Source: Symbiodinium natans (lineage: Eukaryota > Sar > Dinophyceae > Suessiales > Symbiodiniaceae). Taken from it: a stretch of 64,000 bases of DNA. Below are positions 1 to 12,466 of this stretch, one piece after another. The notes under the pieces were generated by a model, which worked only from the letters and a program-made list of their open reading frames with translations, ran no database searches and had not been told where the DNA came from. The first letter of the stretch is position 1. Each line of letters begins with the position of its first letter. The position numbers and the translations under genes were made by a program. The stretch is from contig CAJNDS010002106.1 of NCBI GenBank assembly GCA_905221605.1, positions 87,501 to 151,500 of the forward strand, read 5' to 3'.

Positions 1-41
1 GTATGAGAGTCAGAGTAGAATTATAAAGGGACCATAATACG

Positions 42-109
42 ACCCTAAACCCTAAACCCTAAACCCTAAACCCTAAACCCTAAACCCTAAACCCTAAACC
101 CTAAACCCT
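42..109. repeat. C-strand telomere-type heptamer tract
   Basis: About nine CCCTAAA units. A matching G-strand (TTTAGGG) tract lies at about 208-258, so the 100-bp unique island between them is flanked by heptamers in inverted orientation. That layout recurs throughout the window. The tract is interstitial, because unique DNA lies on both sides. Confidence 0.95.
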
Positions 110-918
110 CACTCCTCTTTCTTGAGGGGTATATTGGACTCTCCGAGTCTGAGTCTGGGGCCGAAGTTGGCACTTGGATTTCTGGGAGCACTTCAGTGGG
201 CGGGTTTAGGGTTTAGGGTTTAGGGTTTAGGGTTTAGGGTTTAGGGTTTAGGGTTTAGGGGAAGATCGTCGCACGCTAATCGTCCCGTGACAACGCCAAT
301 GCCCATGCTCACCAACCTGAACCCGAAACCCTATAACCCCTAAACCCGAAACCATTTCGGAGAGCAGCACAAAAACTCACCAATCAAAGCCATCGGAACC
401 ACAAAACTCACCAATCAAAGCTCACACAACCGACTTCGGAGCACAGCTGCCCTACGGAGGTCACCGAGGCTTTTCAGGGTTTCTTGCATTGGGGCCCAGG
501 GCTCCTAAAGCCGGTGGCACAACCTCCATAACCCTAAGCCCTAGCCCTAAACCCTAAACCCTAAACCCTAAACCCTAAACCCTAAACCCTAAACCCTAAA
601 CCCTGACGGGGAGGTCTTCGATGGCTGGGTACATATGTGGCTTTGGATTTTTAGGGCTTGGGGTTAGGAGGCCCCAAAACGCCACCAACATGCTAGCATC
701 TCTAAAGCTAGGAAATGGTCTTTTGGGAACCCAATCTCAAGCATCCGTCAGCCTGGAGTATGTCCCAACCTCACCAGCCCCTACCCAAAACAAGCGAGCC
801 CGATGTAGAGCTTATTGCAACGGTAGTGATCAGGGCTATGTAGCTTTGACGCATTTAGGTAGAGGGTAGTTCAGGTGGGGGTACACAACCCTAAACCCTT
901 ACTATATAAACCCTAAAC

Positions 919-986
919 TGCAGGAGCTCTGGAAACCTGAAGCTTTGTGGAATTGTGCGCTGCTTCCTGGCAGGACCAAGAACCTT
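919..986 (-). CDS. Putative internal exon, unknown protein
   Basis: On the minus strand a pyrimidine-rich acceptor ending CCCTTGACAG is followed by 22 open codons (start KVLGPARKQRTIPQ, end PELL). The exon stops exactly where the intron starts as GTTTAGGG, so the telomere-type tract supplies the donor. It enters in phase 0 and leaves two bases. A plausible upstream minus exon at about 1,290-1,345 ends in phase 0, but that island reads equally well on the plus strand with an acceptor CTTAG and donor GTATAAGG. No family is recognised. The rest of 1-3,216 holds heptamer tracts, a GTA/GTC trinucleotide run near 2,610-2,700 and short islands whose strand I cannot settle. Confidence 0.4.
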
Positions 987-1378
987 CTGTCAAGGGAATA
1001 ACACATCTGAGCCCAGCATCCTAAACCCTAAACCCTACTTGGAGGTTCATGGTACTTATCAACCAATTATAACGGTACTCCTAACCCACTTAGAAGCCCC
1101 TTAAGTGCCCTAAGATGGTTATATAGCACAGTTATAAGTGCAATCAAACCTAAACCCTAAACTCTATATACACAGAGGAACCCAACCTCAAAGCACTGTA
1201 AACCCTAAACCCCAAGCCCTAAACCCTAAACCTAAACCCTAAACCCTCAACCCTAAACCCTAAACCCTAAACCATAACTTAGGAACCGGTGCCTTCTCAG
1301 ACTTTTCAGAGGCCCGCGTCCGCACAGAGCTTGCACTGGCGGAAGGTATAAGGACTCTTGGCTTGGGGACAACCGGGG

Positions 1379-1605
1379 TGTTTAGGGTTTAGGGGTTTAG
1401 GGGTTTAGGGTTTAGGGGTTTAGGGGTTTAGGGTTTAGGGGTTTAGGGGTTGGGGTTTAGGGTTTAGGGTACAGGGTATAGGGTTTAGGGTTTAGGGGTT
1501 TAGGGGTTTAGGGTTTAGGGGTTGGGGTTTAGGGTTTAGGGTTTAGGGTTTAGGGTATAGGGTATAGGGTATAGGGTATAGGGTTTAGGGTTTAGGGGTT
1601 AGGGT
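1379..1605. repeat. Degenerate G-strand heptamer/octamer tract
   Basis: TTTAGGG mixed with TTTAGGGG octamers and TATAGGG variants. The length variation looks like slippage of an old array rather than fresh telomerase product. Confidence 0.9.
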
Positions 1606-2890
1606 TCAGAGTCAGGGGTGACTTGTGGGCTCAGTCGTGTCCCACGCACATGGGAGACTTTGGACCTCTGGGTAAAGAGGTGGGCACAGCAAGGGGTTTC
1701 GGGGTTTAGGGTTTAGGGTATAGGGTTTCTCAGGCGCGTACAGGAGGGTGCACAACTAGGATTAGCCTGAGGAAGGGTAAAGGCTAGCAAAAACCACTAC
1801 AATTGCAACTGCCTTAGAGGGCATACTTATAGGGATTGTTTCAGGGGTCCTTAAGCAAATCTTGGGTAAGCCTATAAGTAGACTAAACCCTAAAACCCTA
1901 CAGAATCCCTCGTGTGAGGCACCAACCTCTCCGTGTGCTCCATGAAGGCCATGAGCACCGTGACTCTGCCAAACCTGTTGCACATGACCTGCGGCGGGAA
2001 ACCCCTGATTGAACCCCAAACCCTAAACCCTAAATCCTAAACCCTAAACCCTCAACCCTTTTGAAGCCGGTACTTGCTGAATGCCGGAGCAACCCCTCCC
2101 AAGATATTCATGAGAGAACAAAGCTGAACATAAACCCTCAAACCCTTTATATGCCCTGAGTTTCGAAACCCTCAAGGAATTTGGGCATGCAGGGATCACT
2201 AACAGTGTTGCGGACTCAAGTCCTGTATCGTCAGCATAGGCCATGCGGTTGTGGCATGGAAGGAAGCACCGTTCTGATTCTCAGATCCCCTGATGCTGAA
2301 CCTCGTGGCAACTACAGTAAAAATCCCCAACCCCCCCCCCCCCCCCCTACCCTTAACCTCAACCCTAAACCCTCAACCCTAAACCCTAAAGCCCTAAACC
2401 CTAAACCCTCAACCCCTCAGAAAGCCAAAACAGCTCTGAGCCTCCATCGATCCTGAGATGCGCCCGGTCTTGCTTGTGGCCCATCGCACCGGAAGGTCCT
2501 GTTCTTTTGGGGGGGGCTCGGGCTAGAAATGAAAAAAGAACTCTTGGATATCAGGAAATCAAGAGCTAGGAAAAGGAACAAACCACCGATAATGACAGCT
2601 GCAGGAGAGGTTGTAGTAGTCGTAGTAGTAGTGGCAGCAGTCGTCGTCGTCGCAGTAGTAGTAGTAATAATAGTAATGTTAGTAGTAATGTTGGTAGTAG
2701 AAATTTTGTCTGCTTTGCAGGAAAAAACGGACTCTTAGATGTGACTTTACCGTCTGCATGTTGTTTCGTTCAGATGCATGTCTGTTGTCTTGACGTGCGA
2801 GTCCATTAATGATTAAGCCCATATTTCGCGAGCATCCCTGGCTTCTTTGTTGCTGGGGTTGGGTGGCGTGGTTTAGGGTTTAGGGTTTAG

Positions 2891-3032
2891 GGTTTGGGGT
2901 TTGGGGTTTGGGGTTTGGGGTTTGGGGTTTGGGGTTTGGGGTTTGGGGTTTGGGGTTTGGGGTTTGGGGTTTGGGGTTTGGGGTTTGGGGTTTGGGGTTT
3001 GGGGTTTGGGGTTTGGGGTTTGGGGTTTGGGG
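2891..3032. repeat. Homogeneous TTTGGGG variant array
   Basis: About 20 head-to-tail TTTGGGG units with almost no interruption, entered from canonical TTTAGGG at 2871-2890. The long frames read through it on both strands (WGLGFGV and PKPQTPN repeats) are artefacts. Confidence 0.95.
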
Positions 3033-3216
3033 GGGTTTGGGGTTCGGGGCTTGGGGCTTGGGGCTTGGGTTTAGGGTTTAGGGGGAGGGGGGAGGGGTTC
3101 TGTTGGATGCAAGTGATCCACGGATGACTGCGGCCATGTTCCCGGTACATCCATCGTTTGTTTCTTGTTTGGGTGGAAGTGGGGGGGGGGGGGGGATTAC
3201 GTTCGACACACATGAG

Positions 3217-4577
<1,361 letters not shown>

Positions 4578-5187
4578 GTGAGTTCGGAATTACGGATGTC
4601 GGAGTTTAGGATCTCACAAGGACTTCACGCGTTCCAGAGTTGCAGCTTTCATGGGGAGGCTGCCAAAAAAACAAAAAGGAAAAAAAAAAAAAAAAAAACC
4701 CAGAACCTCGGAGATTCGACATCCCAAATCCTGCAAACTCTCAACCAACGAGGGTCTAGGGTGTAGGGTCTCTCGGATATAGGGTTTATACGGTCTAGGG
4801 CTCACCCCCCCACGGTTTTAGGGTAACTTTCCTAAACTCTTGGATCCTAGAGGTTCTATACAATACCCTTAGGGGGTTCGGCTGAGAAAGCTCGTAGGTG
4901 CAAAATCTACAAACACGACGTGTGTTCTCTCCGCCTAGAACGAGAACGACAGGAAGACCAGAGTACTTGTACTGGGATAACTAAGAGTGGGGGGTCCATT
5001 TGTCTATGTACATATACATATGTATATATAAAGAAGATACGTCGCCATAAGCCTCACCTCTACATGCTTCATACAAAGCGCCCACCCCGATGTTCCCCCA
5101 ACCAACCGCCTCCCCCTCTATCCTCAGGGCACCCCATACCCTAAATGCCCCAAAGCCCAAACCCTAAATCCTAAACCCCATGCGGAC

Positions 5188-5260
5188 CTCGGTTGATGAC
5201 GAACATCGCCTCATCGTAGAGACGCTGCAAGAGCTCCACCGTGTGTTGCGCAGGGAACAG
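5188..5260 (-). CDS. Putative internal exon, unknown protein
   Basis: Minus-strand exon after the acceptor GGTCATGCAG with 24 codons (LFPAQHTVELLQRLYDEAMF then VINR), ending before GTCCGCAT. About 80% of its third codon positions are G or C. The plus strand is also open here (DEHRLIVETLQELHRVLRRE) with a weaker third-position bias, so the strand is probable but not certain. Downstream, 5,261-6,500 holds TATA-rich, partly palindromic sequence around 5,280-5,680, heptamers at 5,860-5,890 and 6,000-6,100, and a C/A homopolymer hinge at about 6,157-6,190. Possible exons near 5,930-5,990 and 6,200-6,350 are not strand-resolved. Confidence 0.38.
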
Positions 5261-6511
5261 CTGCATGACCTTATAAGGGACTTTAAAAGGGATAATTGGG
5301 GGGATTTTAGGGGCTACTTAGGTATATAGGGACTATATGAGGTATATATAGGGTGTTGTAGAAAACGGACTCTAGGGATAATGGGGTCATGTGGGGGGCT
5401 ACCTGGCTACCTATATAACAATATGCGGACTATATGAAGTACATATAGGGGGTTAAAAAAGGGTGCGGGAATAAGTCTAAGGGTCCCTTCTAGGATTCCC
5501 GGAACAGCTGCACCACCTCAGAGCCGCTTCTGTGCTTTTGCTTCAAGGAATGAAAGGAGGGACTCTTATAGGGGACTTTAGGAGTAGTGCAGGGGCTACT
5601 TTTAATAGGTACTTATGGACGATAAGGTGCATATATATATATATGTATATGTATATAAGGGTATGAGATTAAGGGTGTGTCTAGGGGTCCCTCCTTGCAT
5701 CCCTAAAAAAACGTGGGGCGTGTTGCCAGGGAACACAAACAAAAACTTTCCCGCAACTTCCCCCCCGCCCCACTTGCGGCAGGGTTTCTATAGGTTTCTT
5801 TTGTCGCTTGCAAGCTTCTGAAAAACATAGGCCCAGCCCAGTTTCGCAAGACAATGGGTGTAGCGTTTAGGGTTCAGGGTTTAGGGTTTAGGGTTCAGGG
5901 TTTTGGGGTGGTTGCCCAGCGGCACTCATTCCCACATTTGGCAGCAGCTGCGCCGAAGCTGCGTGGACAAGCACTCCTTCGCCGATAAACCCTCCACACG
6001 ACCCTATAACCGTATAACCCTATAACCCTATAACCCTATAACCCTAAACCCCAAACCCTAAACCGGTTTAGGGTTTAGGGTTTAGGGTTTAGGGTTTAGG
6101 ATTAAACGGGGCACACCCTTTTGTGCTTAAAGGGGTTTACAAGGGAACCTAAACCCGCCCCCCCCCCCCCCCAAAAAAAAAAAAAAAAAAATGTGGAATA
6201 GGGGTGCTGCTGGGCATCCTGGAAGGACTCAGAATCTTTGTGTTGCTCTGTCTTGTTGTCGCCGGGGATGCACTTACTTTGCTTGTTCTGGCGTTCCAGC
6301 TACCTGGGAATCATAAGTGTGCCCCGTGTTTCAAAAAACATAAACCCCACACCCTAAACCCTACACCCTAAACCCCTGCAAAAAGCCCTCTAAAACAGGA
6401 ATAGGGGCACTACCGGGCCCTGGGCATCCCAGTATTCGATACCATGCCAACCAGAAAACCCGGTACTCTACAAAAAAAGGAACTGCTGTACAACTCTTAG
6501 GGTTTAGGAAC

Positions 6512-6856
6512 AGTTTTGGGGGACTTGATGAGCCCTAATTGCAGTTGTTCGTGTTCCATATATCCCACTAGAAGCTGATACCCCTTCGTGTATGTTCTCG
6601 ATCCACGCGCAGACCTCCCTACGCAACCATCAGCCCAAAACAAAGCCTTCACGACCCCACTTCGTAACCTTAACTTACCTTAAGAACCCAGAGACTACTT
6701 CTTGTAGGCTACCTAACTCTATGTAGGTTACATGAGAACCGCATAAGGGGCTTTAGAAAAAGGTCCACAAAAAACAGGTTGGGGGCTCTTAAGGTATACC
6801 CCGAACCACAGCTCCTTCCATGTCGATGTCCAGAAACGACTGCCGTCGCCGTGGGC
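6512..6856 (-). CDS. Two-exon fragment split by an inverted-repeat intron
   Basis: Exon 6800-6856 follows the acceptor TTTCACATGCAG and encodes 19 residues (AHGDGSRFWTSTWKELWFG). It ends at GTATACCTTAAG. Exon 6512-6673 continues in phase 0 with 54 open codons (LRLRSGVVKALFWADGCVGR..., ...HEQLQLGLIKSPKT) and ends before GTTCCTAAACCC. The 126-bp intron between them (6674-6799) is a member of the CCTTAAGA inverted-repeat family: it starts GTATACCTTAAGA and ends TTCTTAAGGTAAG, so both splice sites come from the element arms. No protein family is recognised. An alternative short exon at 6582-6618 exists in another frame. Confidence 0.5.
6674..6799 (-). mobile_element. Inverted-repeat element acting as an intron (CCTTAAGA family)
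   Basis: Palindromic arms (GGTATACCTTAAGAGCCCC and its imperfect complement near 6,670-6,700) enclose a short centre. On the minus strand the ends are GT and AG, and the reading frame on both sides is in phase without it. Related copies lie at 36682-36786, 53213-53310 and, diverged, about 58728-58815. Confidence 0.6.
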
Positions 6857-7408
6857 CTGCATGTGAAATCCCCCTAAATCTTAAACAACCCTTAGCTGCC
6901 CTCATCCCAGGATTCACATGGGTTGTTCTCTAAGTTTAGGGTCCTTGTTTCGGAGGTCCTTTTTATGAGGTGCCGCACTACAGAGGGGACCTAATTTATT
7001 GAACTGCCCACATTGAGGACCCCGAAATGGCATCAACTTATTCCCTAATGATCCCCAATTAGCGAGGGGCTTGGGGCCCCTTGGGAAATCGGGGTTGGGG
7101 TCCTTCCATACCTGGTCCTTCCTCCGGCCGAGTTTTCGGCCGGCTTTGAAAACAGGCGGCAATTCCTGATGGTTCCTATAGCTACAGAATGTTACAGCAA
7201 TGGGGATATGGAAAACCGATGCCTGCAAAGGGAGCAATAAAGGTGTCTTTTTTTGGTTCACATCGTGCTGAGAACCGGCAAATGAAGAATCTAAATGCAA
7301 CGCAGCAAGGCTTGAGGGTTTAGGGTTTAGGGTTTAGAGTTAGGGTTTAGGGTTTAGGGTTTAGGGTGTAGGGTGTAGGGTTTAGGGTTTAGGGTTTAAA
7401 GGGTTTAC

Positions 7409-7498
7409 AGGGTTGAGGGCATGGCTGGCCTGACACTGACTGCAGGCTGTCGTCCATGTCATCATCGGAGTTCGACACCCATGGCGAGATGGGCAAGC
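7409..7498 (-). CDS. Putative internal exon, acidic unknown protein
   Basis: Minus strand: acceptor CTCCTTTTGCAAAG, then 29 codons including WVSNSDDDMDDSLQSVSGQP, then donor GTAAACCC. Most third positions are G or C. It leaves one base at the 3' end. The complementary strand also has an open run (AVVHVIIGVRHPWRDGQAFA) after a GACTGCAG acceptor, but no equally good donor follows. The longer minus-strand frame covering 7,382-7,780 and the one at 6,914-7,300 run through repeated GGGCCCC-type palindromic sequence and are not proposed as single exons. Confidence 0.42.
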
Positions 7499-8049
7499 CT
7501 TTGCAAAAGGAGGGGCTTGGTCATGTGGGGGTTTGGGGGCCCCCCCTGAATAGTAAAATTCCCTTACAACAAAGGACCCCAGGAAGGCACCCCTAATTCG
7601 GAAACCCCCATAGTTTAAATTCAGTCTGGGGCCAAAAAACCTGATAACAACTCCAACACACACCCAGTGTCTCCTGCATCGCCCAACAGCCTCAAAGGAA
7701 CCCACTAGGAACCCCTTCCCCTTCCGAAAGCACCAGTTTTTGCCATGGGCTAAGAAATTGTCGGGGAATGCGCGCTGCATGAGACGAACTTCCTGTTCGA
7801 AGGCTGCATTTCATGTAGACCCTCAACCCCACACCTTAAACCCTAAGCCCTAAACCTCCAACAAGATAACCCAATGGCTCCTCAACCCTAAACCCTAAAC
7901 CCGAACCCCTAAACCCTAAACCCTAAACCCTAAGCCCTAAGCCCTAAACGCTAAGCCCTAAGCCCTAAGCCCTAAACCCTAAACCCCAAACCCTAAGCCC
8001 TAAGCCCTAAGCCCTAAACCTCCAACAAGATAACCCAACAACCCCCTGA

Positions 8050-8146
8050 CCCTAAACCCTAAACCCTAAACCCTAAACCCTAAACCCTAAACCCTAAACC
8101 CTAAACCCTAAACCCTAAACCCTAAACCCTAAACCCTAAACCCTAA
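8050..8146. repeat. Perfect CCCTAAA array
   Basis: About 14 uninterrupted units, among the purest arrays in the window. Its right edge (...CTAAAC|TGACAGTCAC) reads on the minus strand as exon ...CTGTCA|GTTTAGGG, so the array abuts a possible donor. The upstream region 7,840-8,030 contains CCCTAAG and CCCTAAA variants in mixed blocks. Confidence 0.9.
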
Positions 8147-8420
8147 ACTGACAGTCACAAGGAGCTTGCGGTCGGACTGATGGGGTCGCCTTCGGGATCT
8201 TCTCTAGGGGGGTTCTCAAGGATTTAAGGAGGGTTTAGGGTTTAGGGTTTAGGGTTTAGGGTTTAGGGTTTAGGGGGTTTAAGGGGTTTAAGGGTTTAAG
8301 GAGGGTTTAGGGTTTAAGGGCTTAAGGGCTGAAGGGTTTAAGGGTGTGAGGGTCTTCTCTTGGGGGTGCAAGGGCTTAAGGGCTTCAGGGTTCAAGGGTT
8401 TAAGGGTTTAAGGGTTTAAG

Positions 8421-9050
8421 TTGGGTTCGGCCGGTCCACACTAACAGTCAAATAACGCCGTGGCCTTATAACACACAGGCCAAAAATAGCACCAGGAATC
8501 CCAGTCAATTTTAGCATTTACCGGGTGCTTCTTTTTGTGGGTCTGCTGGTGGTGACTGTTAGTCACATAGCAGCAGAAATAGCACCAGAAATAGCACAAA
8601 CAATAGCACAAAAAATAGCACCAGGAATAGCACAAAAAAATGCACCAGAAATAGCACCAGAAATAGCACCAGGAATAGCACCAGGAATAGCACCAGGAAT
8701 CCCAGTCAATTTTAGCAGCTTAGCATTTACCGGGTGCTGTTTTTTGTGGGTCTGCTGATGGTGATTGTTAGTCACATAGCACCAGCAACAGCACCAGAAA
8801 TAGCACCAGAAATAGCACAAACAATAGCACAAAAAAAGCACCAGAAATAGCACAAACAATAGCACAAAAAATAGCACCAGAAATAGCACCAGGAATAGCA
8901 CAAAAAAATGCACCAGAAATAGCACCAGAAATAGCACCAGGAATAGCACCAGGAATAGCAGGAATCTCAGTCAATTTTTTGGCATTTACCGGGTGCTTTT
9001 ATTTGTGGGTCTGCTGGTGGTGACTGTTAGTGTGGACCGGCCGAACCCAA
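8421..9050. mobile_element. 630-bp foldback element with 30-bp perfect terminal inverted repeats
   Basis: The ends are TTGGGTTCGGCCGGTCCACA plus ten more bases, repeated as the exact reverse complement at 9021-9050. The interior has three repeats of a block (GCATTTACCGGGTGCT, then GTGGGTCTGCTG and GTTAGTCACATAGCA) separated by AGCACCAGAAAT-type 12-mers, which read as IAPEIAPG on plus and LVLFLVLF on minus. No transposase is visible, so it would be non-autonomous. It sits inside GGGTTTAAG repeats, which hides any target duplication. Confidence 0.85.
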
Positions 9051-9071
9051 GGTTTAAGGGTTTAAGAAGGG

Positions 9072-9452
9072 CTAAGGGTTTAAGGGTTTAAGAAGGGCTA
9101 AGGGTTTTGGGCTTAGGGCTTGCGCAGCAAAAGCAGGCGTCGATCCTGGCGGCATCGACCATTCGCGGGCGGTTGAATGCAACAACCCCTCTGGCTCATC
9201 ATACATGGTCCCAGGCGTGACACACGCTGGCAAATAGTCTGCTCGAGGTGATCTGGATCTTGATGGCGCGCGCACCCACGTCGCGTTCCTTGGCAGGGGG
9301 CGGCGAGCCAAGAGTGTTCCAAGGGTCAGTGTTTGCCATCGCCAGTAGTGGTATACACATTGGGAGATGACACGATCCATGTGGTGGAGGATACGGTCCA
9401 CCCAGCGAGCCCGATCCAACAGGGGACGCCCAGCCATGAACGAAAAGGACAT
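9072..9452 (-). CDS. Hypothetical 126-codon open frame
   Basis: One of the longer non-repetitive open frames. It begins with ATG after TTAGCGAATC and runs through a repeat-free island (MSFSFMAGRPLLDRARWVDR..., then HYWRWQTLTLGTLLARRPLP). The first ~110 codons have a normal protein composition; the last ~15 run into TTTAGGG repeats (PKPLALLKPLNP) and are probably intron. It is arginine- and tryptophan-rich with no recognised motif. A second minus frame overlaps. It could be a first exon whose donor lies near 9,110-9,130, or a decayed transposon frame. Confidence 0.4.
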   Translation of the reverse strand: MSFSFMAGRPLLDRARWVDRILHHMDRVISQCVYHYWRWQTLTLGTLLARRPLPRNATWVRAPSRSRSPRADYLPACVTPGTMYDEPEGLLHSTAREWSMPPGSTPAFAAQALSPKPLALLKPLNP

Positions 9453-10472
9453 GATTCGCTAACAGCTTAGCATATGCAATGCATGGTTAAGGGTTTAAGG
9501 GTTCAAGGGTTTAAGGGTTTAAGAAGGGCATAGGGTTTAGGGTTTAGGGATTTGAGGGTTTAAGGGTTTGAGCAGGGGCTTAAGGTTAATTAAGGGTCTT
9601 CAGCTCATGGGGTTTGGGTTAGGGCGTTCAAGGGTTTAAGGGTTTCCCAAGGGTTCAGGGCTTAGGGTTTGGGTTTAGGGTGTTCAAGGGTTTAAGGGTT
9701 TAAGGGTTTCGGGGTTTCGAGGGTTGAAGGAGGGCTTAGGGTTTAAGGGCTTAGCGGCTTAAGGGTTTAAGGGTCTAGGGCTTCAGGTTCCAGTTGTAGC
9801 TCCTGTTGCTTTTTTTGGGACACGTTTCTCTTTTCATGGCCCTGATCATAGAACAAGAAAGCTAGACCAAACAGGACCCTAAACCCCAAAGCCCAAACCC
9901 TAAACCCTAAACCCCAAACCCCAAACCCCAAACCCCAAACCCTAAACCCTAAACACTAAACCCCGACGGCTGGGAGCTGGCCTGCAGCTTGGGCTCGGCT
10001 TCAGGCTTGGCTCTGCGCCCTACTAAAACCCTTCTTTGCAACTGTGTTTAGGGTTTGGGATGGTGTAGGGTTTAGGGTTTAGGGTTTAGGGTGTAGGGTT
10101 TAGGATGGTTTAGGGTTTAGAGTTTAGGGTGGCTTAGGATTTATGGATACCCTGAACCCTGAACAGTACTACAGCAAAGCCCAAACTCGAATCGAAGCCC
10201 TTCGCAAATCCGGAGCCCATCGAGAAACCCTAGCCTAGACTCCGGAGTAGCCTAGGAATAGACAAGGGTCCCTCAATCCCAAACCCTAGAGGGGTTTAGG
10301 AGGGAACCAGACCCAAGAATCCCAAAAACGACAGGGGGGGAAGACCCCACAATGCGTCCTAGAAACATTGCTATATACACCTCTCCGGTTTAGGGTTTAG
10401 GGTTGGGGTTTAGGGTTCAGGGCTCAGGGTTTAGGGAGGACATGTCGGGCCAAACGATATTCTAAGCACTAC

Positions 10473-10517
10473 CTGCAAGGCCTCGCTGTTGTTCCGGGAA
10501 GGCATCCATGGCGTTTC
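10473..10517 (-). CDS. Putative 15-codon internal exon
   Basis: Minus strand: acceptor TGCTTTGCACAAAG, codons for ETPWMPSRNNSEALQ, then donor CAG|GTAGTGC. It is phase 0 on both sides, and 11 of 15 third positions are G or C. It is flanked by heptamers and by a copy of the GGTTCATGGTACTT inverted-repeat family (about 10,539-10,620). The stretch 9,780-10,470 holds heptamers and islands that read equally well on either strand. Confidence 0.42.
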
Positions 10518-11035
10518 CTTTGTGCAAAGCAGTACTTCCAGGTTCATGGTACTTAGTAACCCAATTAGGGTGTAGGGTTTAGGGTCTAGGGTTTATGGTT
10601 GGTGGTTCATGGTAGTTAGTAACCGAATTAGTAACCCAACTATCCCCAACTATAACCCTATTAGGGTACTCAAGGGGCTTATCCGTGGTAACAGCCCTAA
10701 AGACTAGACCCAGGAGTAGCCAGGAATGAAAAAGGGTGGCCCTTGTGGCTTTAAGGGGATGATCAGGGAACCCCAACCCTGAAAGAAGAAAATCAGGGCC
10801 TACTCCGGGTCCTAGAAGCAGTACCCCTTGATATTGAGGGTTTGCAGGGGTTCCGGCCGTTTTGAAGCCTATACGTATGGGGTTTGGGTGTGCGTACGCG
10901 GCTTGTCCCCGCAAATGTTGTGCGCCCGAACCTCCGACTTAACAGCTCGGACAACGCGTTGCTTTACGACACATGATAGGGGACAATGGGTGCCTATCCT
11001 CCCCTGAGAACCTTAATAAGAATATCATATGTTTT

Positions 11036-11093
11036 AATATCCTCTTGGGTTTTATATAAACACAAATAAAACATAATTTCCAAGGGGGATATA
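11036..11093. mobile_element. Short palindrome TATCCTCTTGGGTTTTA family
   Basis: The left arm ATATCCTCTTGGGTTTTATA and right arm TTCCAAGGGGGATATA enclose an A-rich centre. A close copy sits at 29158-29210 with the same arms and a different centre. Length about 55 bp. No coding capacity. Confidence 0.6.
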
Positions 11094-12174
11094 GGTGCTC
11101 CCTGTGATGTTTCACCCCCGAGGCTTCACCCTTCCTAGCTTGATTTATCGCACACAGCTTCCCAATCGTATCGGATGAAGAAGGGGATCCTAAACCCTTT
11201 CTGGAAGCTAAAATTCGGGCTCGTGAGATCCTCATCGATTACAAGGACTAAGGGAGCTACTGGGCGCCCTGGAACCTGAGACCTAGTCGAGCGAAACCGA
11301 TCAGGGAGCTAGTCTCCCTGAAGGCCTGAAGTGACACGTTTGTGGTTCGAGGGTTTAGGGTTAGGTGTTTTTGGCCAGCTGCCCGCCGCCCTAGCCGACA
11401 CCATGCATGTCACTCTGCAGAACTATCCACACGCTTTAGGATTCGGGAATTTATAATAAGGCTTCAGAACATTGCTGGCGACTGGTACTTTCCGAGACTT
11501 TCGACCTCCCCGAAACCCTACAAACTCTAGCTCCTTCTCTGGGGGGGGGGGGGGGGTCGCACTCACGGTGTAAGTATACCCTCAAAAGCACGACAAAGAA
11601 ACTACAGTTGGCGGGATGTGAAGGCTTGGCCGGTGGCCCGTGGCCCCTAAACCCTAGCTTCAGACCCTAAACCCCTACAGCCGTGCTCCATCCTGGGCCT
11701 ATGAGCCCTTTTTCTCGTGCGCCTTAAAAACTAAACCCCCAAGCTGTCTCTAAACCTGGGAACCCCTAAGCCCGCAGGCTCCCTAAACCCTCAACCCTCA
11801 ACCCTCAACCCTAAACCCTAAACCCCAACCGTTTAGGTTTTAGGGTTTGGGGTTTAGGGTTTAGGGTTTAGGGTTTGGGGTTTAGGGTTTAGGGTTTGGG
11901 GTTCAGGGTTTAGGGTTTGGGGTTTAGGGTTCAGCCTTATAAGGGGCGTTATACGGCAGGAATATGCAGCCAAATGATACGTCTACTTAGAGGATTTACT
12001 GTAGGCGGAGTTCAGGCTAGAAGTGCCCATGAACCTCCAAGTAGGGTTGAGGGCTTTCAGGCCTTTTGAGGCTGTATTTAGGGGTTTAGTAGGGTCTAAG
12101 GGTTTAGGGCTCTTGAGGCTTTCAAAAGGGGCTGAGGGCTTTTAGGGCGTCTTAAGGTGCAACCTGCAGCGGCT

Positions 12175-12466
12175 TCAGGTGTCGCGCAGGGTTGGGCAGA
12201 CATGATGGGGCTTTGGGACTTCAATCTTCAAAGGGTGTGGCGCAAAAAGCCACCCACTCCCCAAAGAACGCCTCAAGCCCATCCCTATAAGAAGCTTCTG
12301 CGCCAGGGGGCGGCCCGAGAGCGAAGTGGCATCCGTAAACTCGCGGAGCCCCAGCAGACTGCAAATCTCGCCGTCGGCGCGCGTGTATCGCACCTGAAAC
12401 ACCTGCAGCGATCGTGCTGCGCCATGCAAAGCAGTTGGAAGGTCGCTTCCACATTCAAAACGCTCG

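Noticed and set aside
1-120. Chromosome end
   Set aside because: The heptamers are only ~70 bp here, flanked by unique DNA, and recur across the window.
2044-2244. MAYADDTG motif on minus, recalling reverse-transcriptase YADD
   Set aside because: Only a few residues match; the continuation has no further reverse-transcriptase blocks.
5615-5660. TATATATA runs as promoter elements
   Set aside because: AT-dinucleotide runs occur inside palindromic elements in several places, with no link to a gene start.
8441-8974. Leu/Val-Leu-Phe-rich frames (LVLFLVLF, IAPEIAPG)
   Set aside because: Translation of 12-mer repeats inside the 630-bp foldback element, not membrane proteins.
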